Shown here piece by piece: positions 56,873 through 64,000 of a stretch of 64,000 nt of DNA. Both the position numbers and the translations under genes were made by a program. Source of the stretch: Triatoma infestans (taxonomy: Eukaryota > Arthropoda > Insecta > Hemiptera > Reduviidae); the NCBI GenBank assembly GCA_011037195.1, contig JAAEAF010000277.1, positions 461,001-525,000 of the forward strand, given 5' to 3'. Numbering within the stretch: the stretch's first letter is position 1; the number at the start of each line of letters is the position of its first letter. The notes beneath the pieces were generated by a model, which was not told the DNA's origin, searched no databases, and was given only the letters and a program-made list of their open reading frames with translations.

Positions 56873-57330
56873 AGAGGGGCGATGGCGAGGAAAGTCGTGT
56901 TGTGGTTGTCTGCAAATAGAAGACAGGTAGAGGAGAGAACTGATTACACTGTACACCCAAAGTGATTCTCATCAAATCCCACCTAAAATCTGGGAACATT
57001 CTATAATCTTTTTTTTTTCAGGAAAGAAATATTTCAAATAAGAGTAATATATATATATATGGTGCAGTTAGCATTCCAAGTTTAAAGAAAATCTTTGTGG
57101 CCATTTTGTGGATGTTTAAATTTGTAATTCTAGTGCTGTATTTAATCAACCTGTTAATTGATAGAACCCCATATATTCATTATACAGAAGTGGGATTTTA
57201 GAAGAGAGTTTGAGGTTGCAGCACTTAGCTCCCCACTCCGAACACTCTAAAAATTCACTCGACTGAGAAATTCACATAAAATCTTGGAGCTGTTTTCAAG
57301 AAAATGGCAAAAAGTGAAAAAAAAGAAGAT
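56873..57330 (+). repeat. Further decayed monomers
   Basis: Words near 57060-57120 (attccaagtttaaagaaaat, ctttgtggccattttgtgg) and 57275-57320 belong to plus-oriented monomers. Confidence 0.45.
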
Positions 57331-57349
57331 AATAATGATGTTCCAGACT

Positions 57350-57505
57350 AAGGATTAGGTCAGTGATATCGTGTGGGACTCCCAAGCAGAGGTCGCGGGT
57401 TCGAGAGCTCCCAGCAGTGTTGCCTCTGGATTTTCTCTTCCTCCGGGATAAGATAGGTGTCCGGCATGTTGTCTGTAACATCAGATTTAAATAAATAAAT
57501 AAACT
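57350..57505 (+). mobile_element. tRNA-derived SINE, (AAAT)n tail
   Basis: The A-box-like TAGGTCAGTG (57357-57366) and B-box-like GCGGGTTCGAGAG (57398-57410) have tRNA spacing, with gactcccaagcagaggtcgc as in a tRNA anticodon region. A short non-tRNA body ends in a taaataaataaataaac tail at 57488-57504. It is diverged and not a tRNA gene. Confidence 0.65.
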
Positions 57506-58000
57506 TGCATGGATGTTTAACTAAATAAAAACCTTTATAGCAGATTCGGCGTAGTGCTATCTTAACAGAAAGTTAAGTTATGAAAGAACTTCAGCATTCG
57601 AAAATTTGGACTTGATTGCAGTACTTTGTTTCACAGCAGTGAGATAAAGAAATTAACTTCATTAGTGCCGTTGGATTAACCGGAACCGGATAAGGTTAAC
57701 CGGAACTGCGAATTTACACAATAGGTTTCGTTTTCATAGAATTTTTTCAAAAATGGTTCAACGATTTTCTCCTTTAAATTTATCATTTTTGATTGTACCG
57801 ATTTTCCCACAAAATATTTGTAATTAGATAGTTTTATGGGTAATCAATGTTAAGGGCGGCTATAAATAATCATTATAAATGTTACTGATGACTGATCGGG
57901 GTATTACCTAGTGTACTGCGCTAGATCTTCGCATTAAGATAGTGAGGAACCTAAAATCCATGCAACTTTACTTAAAACCTTAAGAAATTAACTAGGGTAG
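57506..58000. repeat. Fragment of the dominant element and unassigned sequence
   Basis: Minus-oriented words lie around 57690-57790 (ggttaaccggaactgcgaat, aatggttcaacgattttctc). The rest is unassigned. Confidence 0.4.
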
Positions 58001-58009
58001 ATATTGAAC

Positions 58010-58200
58010 TCAAGTGTTAGCGCACGGGAATCCTAGGCGGAGGTCCTGCGTTCGAGAGCTGCTCTTAAATTTTCTTTTCCTGGGAGCCTCAACAGCTCAC
58101 TACTGGATTATGGACAGTGTAGACTGTCAGAGAACACTGTCCGGTGCCTGGCAGAAAATAGATCTCTCACATTGCCCTGTTATATCTCCAAAAAAATTCT
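58010..58200 (+). mobile_element. Second, more decayed copy of the tRNA-derived SINE
   Basis: Shares with the 57350 copy the segment gcggaggtcctgcgttcgag (B-box region at about 58038-58057), the agct/ctc continuation and the ttttcttttcctggga word. The A box is poorly preserved. The 3' part differs and no simple tail is visible. Confidence 0.5.
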
Positions 58201-58450
58201 GACATTCTCTTTTATTCGGATTAGTATTACATAGAGGAGGGTTGAATTAATACAATACAATTTAATGGACAAATTTTCATTAAAATTGTTATGTTAAGAA
58301 GGGTTTGGATGAACTTACCATGGAAATAATGGTTGGGCTTATCATCGGCTACACTGAGTGTAACTAGTTTTGTGAGCGTGCTCTCAGCCAATCAAGCTTG
58401 TTTCAATTTCAACAAGTTTAAATTTCTACCTAACTGATCTGAGGTTCCCC
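58201..58450. other. Unassigned stretch
   Basis: Nothing recognised. Confidence 0.3.
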
Positions 58451-59130
58451 AAAATCTGAAATAATTTTTTTCGGATAAATGTTTCCTCTAAAAGTGATTT
58501 GTCTGTTAGTTAACATTCCAACTTTAAAGGAATCTTTAGGTGGTTATTTCCGAGAAAACTCAAAAACCTATTCTGTAAAATTGCATTTCCGGTCAACCTA
58601 TTTTCTTCAAATTTGGAATCCTACCAATGCTACTAATGTTATTTAATATCACATAGGGGGTTGAACAATTCTTTTTATTGAAGCGGTATATTAGAGGAAA
58701 GAATAACACAACTGTGTTCCCCTCGAACCTCCGAAAAATCATTTTTTTCTCCTCGGAGAAATGTTTCAAATAAAAAGTGATAGGTAATTTAAGTAAGTAG
58801 ATATTAACGAAATTCAAAGAAAATCGTTGGAGCCGTTTTTGAGAAAGTCTCGAAAAACTAAAAAGGAAAAAAATTTAGTAAAACCCGAGTTAATGGATTT
58901 TGCTCGAAACCATCATTGTCAGATGGTCGTACTTAGACCGAATACCAAGTTTGAGCTTCCTGCGATTTTTTTGTTTTGAGATACTTTGTTCACAGCACAC
59001 CCACAATTCGCTAGAAACACCGTATTCAGGGGACCGCGAAACGTATTTCCGGTGAAATGTCGAAAATTTGAAACGGTCGCAATACTTCCTCTTACCTCTC
59101 TCTCTTCCTCTTAAAAAGTAATAAAATTCC
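58451..59130 (+). repeat. Partial copy of the dominant element with proximal end block
   Basis: Plus-oriented monomers (gcatttccggtcaacctatt at about 58584, aatcgttggagccgtttttg at about 58821) run to acgtatttccggtgaaatgt, gaaacggtcgcaatacttcc and tcttacctctctct at 59040-59105. Confidence 0.6.
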
Positions 59131-59680
59131 TTGTATTGAAGAAAATTTGCTAGTTTGTATTCTAACCAAATTGCAAAGAGAAAGTCGTGTAATGCTTAAC
59201 ACACAAAGGTTTTTATTTATTTATTTATATCATAATGTAGATCATTATTTTTATTACTAACAATCACTTTATTTATTACATAGTGTCAGTCAGAAACTAT
59301 TGTTCCCATTTCCGGAACGATTACATATAAAATAGGAACTATACTAGGAAAACCGTGACCAATCGGGAAATTCTGTTCCTAAATTAGGGGGTGTGGAAAG
59401 CTTTCTAAAATTCGTCACAGTATGAAAACAGTGTTTTTTTTTGCAGGGAAAACTTGATCACCGGAATAAGTTATATAAATAGGATTGTATTAGATCATAT
59501 AGACAAAATCGTATCTGTTATATTAAAGTGTGTGTGGTATTGATTTTTACGACGACAGTTAAAAGTAGTATATAGATGGCAGTGTTGTTTAAGTATTAAT
59601 AGAATGGATGGTTTCTTTCTGATCGATTATCAATTTTAGATTGTACAATCTTATACTGAAATAACTTGTTTTAGTTATTA
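59131..59680. other. Unassigned stretch with one degraded repeat end
   Basis: gcaaagagaaagtcgtgtaa at about 59174 is a degraded distal end. The rest is unassigned AT-rich sequence. Confidence 0.4.
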
Positions 59681-60380
59681 CTTTCTTTTACTGCGGTATA
59701 TAAGGTTACATTTTGTCAAATATTCTAAGTTGAGTTTTACCGAAAATATGTACATACATGTTTTAAGATTCCCTGAAAATATAAATGTTTTTTATCACAT
59801 ATCTGGTGCGTGTTAGTTAGTGTACCAGCATCGCATCTGGTAAGAAGCTTTTGGTCCAAATACTTACCCGGATGTGCGACTTTGGCTGAATGTTTGCTTT
59901 TCCTCACGATAGAATTCCAAATTCGAAATAGATCAGTTAACTGGAAGTACGATTTTACACAATAGGTTTTTGATTTTTTGCGAGTTATCAAGGAAAACGA
60001 CTAAAGCGATTTTCTTTAATTTTGAAATGCTCACTACATAGATTGAAACTATCACTTTTACATTCTAAATATTTTTCAAAAAAAAATTATTTCAGCAGTC
60101 TCTCAGTTAGTTGACATTTAAACTGATGCTACATGATCTTCATATAGGGCGTCCAGAGTGTCGATTTAGTTCAGTTTTTTTTTTTTTGTAGTTTTTCGTG
60201 TTTGGAAGGGGTGATTCTGGGAAAGCTACAACGTCAATCCTTCCTGAAAAGTACCACGTCAACAAAATATGTGCTTCCAAAATCTCTATAATATTAAGGT
60301 ACATTAGAAGTGTTTCTAAGTAAAGAATTTTTGTAGAAAATCGGATAACCGGAAGTGCGACCTAACAGCATTAATTATAC
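59681..60380 (-). repeat. Partial copy of the dominant element
   Basis: The end block tactttcttttactgcggta, ggttacattttgtcaaatat starts near 59680. Minus-oriented monomers follow to accggaagtgcgacc at about 60349. Confidence 0.55.
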
Positions 60381-60900
60381 TAAACAGAGAATTTAGGTTA
60401 GTCATTATTGTGCTTGAATATTTTCTAACAGTAGTAATAAATTGTTGGCAATCTGTTACAATATTAGTTGTCATTAGAATTAGGTAAAGGTCATATCTAT
60501 AATAAATCATTACTAAACGTTTTATCTAAAAATTCGCCTTAATTTTGCAAATTTTATTTCATTCAAATTTAATTACAAACCTTAAATTGTTGTGGCATTT
60601 ATTAAATGACTTTATCATTAATGTTAAACTATAATTTTCTTAAGAATATTGCCGTGGAGATTATATATATATAATTATATTTAATATGTAATTAATTATA
60701 ATCGAAAGTTAATTATACGTTAATCGTTATATGAATGACAAATATAAGTTAATTTGTGAATTTTGTTTCGCTGATTTTTTTTGTTTTCAAGGCTTTATTT
60801 AGTATAATAATGTTAAATCTTGGAATATAAACATGGAAGAAAATTAATAAAAATTCAAAATTTAAATGACAAATTAAAAGAAAACAAAATGAAATAAAAA
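60381..60900. other. Very AT-rich unassigned stretch
   Basis: No gene recognised. Confidence 0.4.
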
Positions 60901-61615
60901 TTTGCTCTTGCTGATATAGAGTTTCAGCGGATATTTTTTTGAGGACCCTGAGTCAGAAAATGTTTTTAGAAATTGATCTGTGTGTGTGTGTCCGTATTCG
61001 TCCGTCAGCTTAACTCAAAAAAGGTAAATCGCAGCAAGTTCAAATCTTATATTTAGTTTATGCATGGGATAAAGGTTGTAATCAAATCAGACAACCGGAA
61101 GTAATACTTGAAATATTAACTACACATTTAAAGAGCTATAAATTTTATTTGCATATTTTTCCGGGAAAATCCATTTAAAGAAGTCTTTTGGGGGAGGGAT
61201 GGTGGTTTCTTTCTTTCAAAGTGTTGTTTCAGTTTATTATACCATTCTGTCATCTAGATAATATTAATTACAATGAAATGTGATGCCAAAATTCCGAGTT
61301 TGACGAAAATTGGTACACCGGAAGTGAATTTTTTTACATTAAACTTGTTATATATACTAACCACACATACAGAGAGACCTTTTAACTGTTTTTGAATTAG
61401 TTTCCGTGTAAATTGATTTAAGGGAGGTTTTGAGGGAGTGGTAGGGTAATGCTTTCCTCTAAAAGTTGTTTTTATAAACTTTAGATTCTCCCATTCATTT
61501 ATTTTATAGACAACTAAACATCTAGTAAGAATTATATGTTAGAACAGAATTAGTCAGTTATAACTATGTAAATCGCAGTAAGAGAATGTCGTGTGAGTGT
61601 TATACACCAGATTTT
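60901..61615 (-). repeat. Copy of the dominant element lacking one end
   Basis: It begins within the end block, has a short GT tract (60978-60992) and accggaagt at about 61094 and 61317. It ends with cagtaagagaatgtcgtgtg and acaccagattttt at 61572-61615. Confidence 0.65.
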
Positions 61616-63009
61616 TAACTTCTTCTATGTAAATAAAAAAATCGAACTGACTTACAAACAGAACGAAAACTACTGGGAATGGCGCTTGGCAAATTCATTG
61701 ATTTGTTAAGGAATACTAAAGTTCTCTAGTTGCTACTATAATTTTTGACATGGAAGAATGGTAAGTAACGAGATGGCCAAACTCCTGCGGGCAACAAATG
61801 GCATAGTTTTTGTATGAACAGCAATCATCTGAAAAATCGAAAATACCTATTAAGCTCAAACTTGTTATTATTCTATTTAAGTACTTACCTTCGCAATCGT
61901 CAAAAATGGTTTCGGGTAAAATCTATCGGAACCGGAAATATTTGTCAAAAAGTAAAGTAATATCTATTTTTTCAGGCCGACTAAAATCCAACTACCAAAT
62001 TTGGTACGTTATTCAATTATTGAATGTGTTTGAAAATATATATTATATATATACATATACAGCCCTATATTATTGAACAGTTTGGCTGCCAACTAGTGTA
62101 AGTAACAAAAATTTAAAAATGGACTTAACATCACTAGATTGCCAAGGCGCTTAGCAGTTTCGTTCACTGTAATTACATTCAGCCCTCTGTAAACGGACTA
62201 TTGAACTAGGACCCACGCCACTTGTCGGACACGAAGAACTGCGTGTCTAGTACGGTAAGTGTTTTGAATCCATTTTTCAATTTTTGTGACTTACACTACG
62301 TGGTAGCCAACCCGCCCTCGGGTTTTATATATATCTATATATATATATATATATAATCCAAATTGATTTTAAAGTCTTTACATAAGAGCATTTTAAATAC
62401 GTATTAGTGGAAATTCTAATATGTAAGCAATTGGCAATAAGGTTCAGTGCAATTACTTTAATTTTGAAAATGGATCCTTATTGAATTATTCATGTTGATA
62501 AAGTCAGAAGTGCTTCATTTAAAATTTAATTCATACTTGCTCTGGCTTGATCATGCATATTTTATAGGGCACATATATTATGTTCCACCATTAGTGGTAT
62601 AAATATAAGTTTTTATAACCTTTAAAGGACAATAGGCAGGAAGACTTAATTATTATAATTTGTTTAAACACCACCATGGTATTCGTAAACATGGTATTCC
62701 GTTTAGGTTTAGATATGCATCTGATACGAAGGTGTCGGACAGAATCCATCAACTGGAAATGCGACTTCTTTTTCCCTTTTTCGCGATATAAAGCTGCCAT
62801 TTCTATTTCCTATATTTGTCTAGGAAACTTTGTTTTTGGGGGTTTCTGCTGGTAACCAGCTACGCTAATTTTCCAAAGTGTTTATTCAATATCATTGTCG
62901 CTCTCATTTATTGTGACTTCAATATTATCAGTTCTATAGCTGACTGGGCTTCCGCTCAATACAAATGTTAACAATTTAATGCTTTCACTAAACAGTTATA
63001 ATTTACACA
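61616..63009. other. Mostly unassigned stretch
   Basis: An (AT)n tract lies at 62325-62355. Monomer words of the dominant element appear at about 62695-62850. No gene is recognised. Confidence 0.4.
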
Positions 63010-64000
63010 TTACAAGCACAGACGCGACTGGACCGGACCGTTAAGGAAAAACTGTATTGATAATGTGATAACAGACATTGACGAAAGCACCACCACAACT
63101 GTGAACAACTTGTTATCTGATCATATGGCATTGTTTACTAAGTTTACAATGAAACTTAAACAGCCTTCCAATATAAACAAACGTGCTGTATATAGTAGAT
63201 CAGTTAATGTTATGAACCTTGATATTTTTAATAATGTTCTTTTTTAATAACTTTAGCTTAGATATTTATGAAAATGTACATAGTGTTGATGCAAATAATT
63301 TATTTGAATTATTTTTTAATATTTTTTTACGTATATTCGAACATTGTTTTCCATTAACAAAAAAAGTGATAGATAGAGACCGACTTACTACTACTATAAA
63401 TGATTTCTGGTTTACCCTGAGCTAAAGAATCAGAGGGACAATATAATAATTACTAAACAATTAATAAACAGCGGCCTTATTACAGAGAGGATAAGTCTAA
63501 ACTAAACAAACTTAAAAAAGCTTACAAAAGGAATGTTGTGAAAGCTTTATAGTGTTTATAATGTTGCAGATGATTATAGAATTAGCCATTCTAGTTCAGT
63601 TAAGGACGCATAGAATATAATAAATAGTGAGAGCGGCAGAAAACGGGCCGATACTGAAATACAAATATCCCCAAATGAGTTCAATAAGTTTTTCGTTGAT
63701 ACAGGTAATGCCACTATTTCACGGTTTTCTATAATGAAGTTATCAGTACGAATACTGAAATTCTTAGTACAAATATGGAATCCTTTTTCTGTACCCAGTA
63801 ACAGAAGAAGAAGTTCTGAACGCTATCAACTCCCTTTCACATAAAAATGCCTTGGATATCTATAATTTAAATTCTAAAATTATAAAATACATACGACACA
63901 CTTTAGCAAGTCATCTTGTGAATATTATAAATTTAATATTCTTAACCGGATGTTTCCCAGAAAAACTAAAACTGAATATAGTAATTTCTGTTTATAAAAA
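63010..64000 (+). pseudogene. Non-LTR retrotransposon: end of endonuclease and start of reverse transcriptase, cut by window edge
   Basis: Translation across frames gives WTGPLRKNCIDNVITDID and NNLLSDHMALFTKFTMK (about 63105-63155). The S-D-H is the last catalytic motif of the APE endonuclease. A linker with charged and aromatic residues follows (63200-63440). A downstream frame reads EEEVLNAINSLSHKNALD and LASHLVNIINLIFLTGCFPE (about 63798-63960), which is the start of a non-LTR RT domain. Frame changes near 63240, 63425 and 63600-63760 show it is defective in this window. It is AT-rich, unlike the element at 34-39 kb, and resembles Jockey/CR1-type elements. Confidence 0.75.

Overview
This is AT-rich eukaryotic DNA, most likely from an arthropod and probably an insect with a large, transposon-rich genome. 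The evidence is the dense layering of decayed transposable elements, many (AC)n/(GT)n tracts, non-LTR retrotransposons with arthropod-type ORF1/ORF2, a Helitron, a Tc1/mariner-like element, tRNA-derived SINEs, and one host-like coding exon with eukaryotic splice signals. I cannot name the species. There are no operons, rRNAs or CRISPR arrays.

Host genes: the only convincing host gene is on the + strand at 51591-52562. It is a 324-codon first coding exon (acidic, low-complexity, with Glu, Ala and His runs) preceded by a CT-rich leader and a splice acceptor, and it ends in a phase-0 splice donor. I see no partner exon; if the gene continues, its intron probably fills the rest of the window. A weak candidate exon lies on the - strand at 822-1010.

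Dominant repeat: much of the window (about 2.4-20.6, 21.8-31.9, 33-34, 39-41, 43.8-50.6 and 52.8-61.6 kb) consists of both-orientation copies of one non-autonomous element. It is built from ~0.3 kb tandem monomers carrying an accggaagt motif, a CA/TG microsatellite, a hairpin near one end and a 14-bp subterminal inverted repeat. Near-complete ~1.0 kb copies lie at 11895-12893 (+) and 46763-47760 (-), with a short 0.4 kb version at 8379-8796 (-).

Other elements: a GC-rich 5.3 kb non-LTR retrotransposon (34105-39413, -) has gag-like ORF1, APE endonuclease, RT with YADD and RNase H, broken by frameshifts. Related RNase H/C-terminal relics are at 6720-7540 and 22715-23060. A second non-LTR family (26930-28132 and 28685-28969) and a third running off the right edge (63010-64000) are also present. 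A deleted Helitron keeps its PIF1-type helicase remnant and a CTAG 3' terminus (44870-46591). A Tc1/mariner-like element (31937-33036) has ~335-bp inverted repeats around a transposase remnant.

Most interesting: nine copies of a small hammerhead-ribozyme-like motif occur at five loci, in at least three sequence subfamilies; at four of the five loci the copies are arranged head-to-head as long inverted repeats. One such unit (27282-27600) is bounded by a 13-bp target-site duplication inside a retrotransposon reading frame. Its 3' tail is shared with a tRNA-derived SINE at 43084-43257. Together these suggest a Penelope-like or retrozyme-like family and a SINE that may use its mobilisation machinery.
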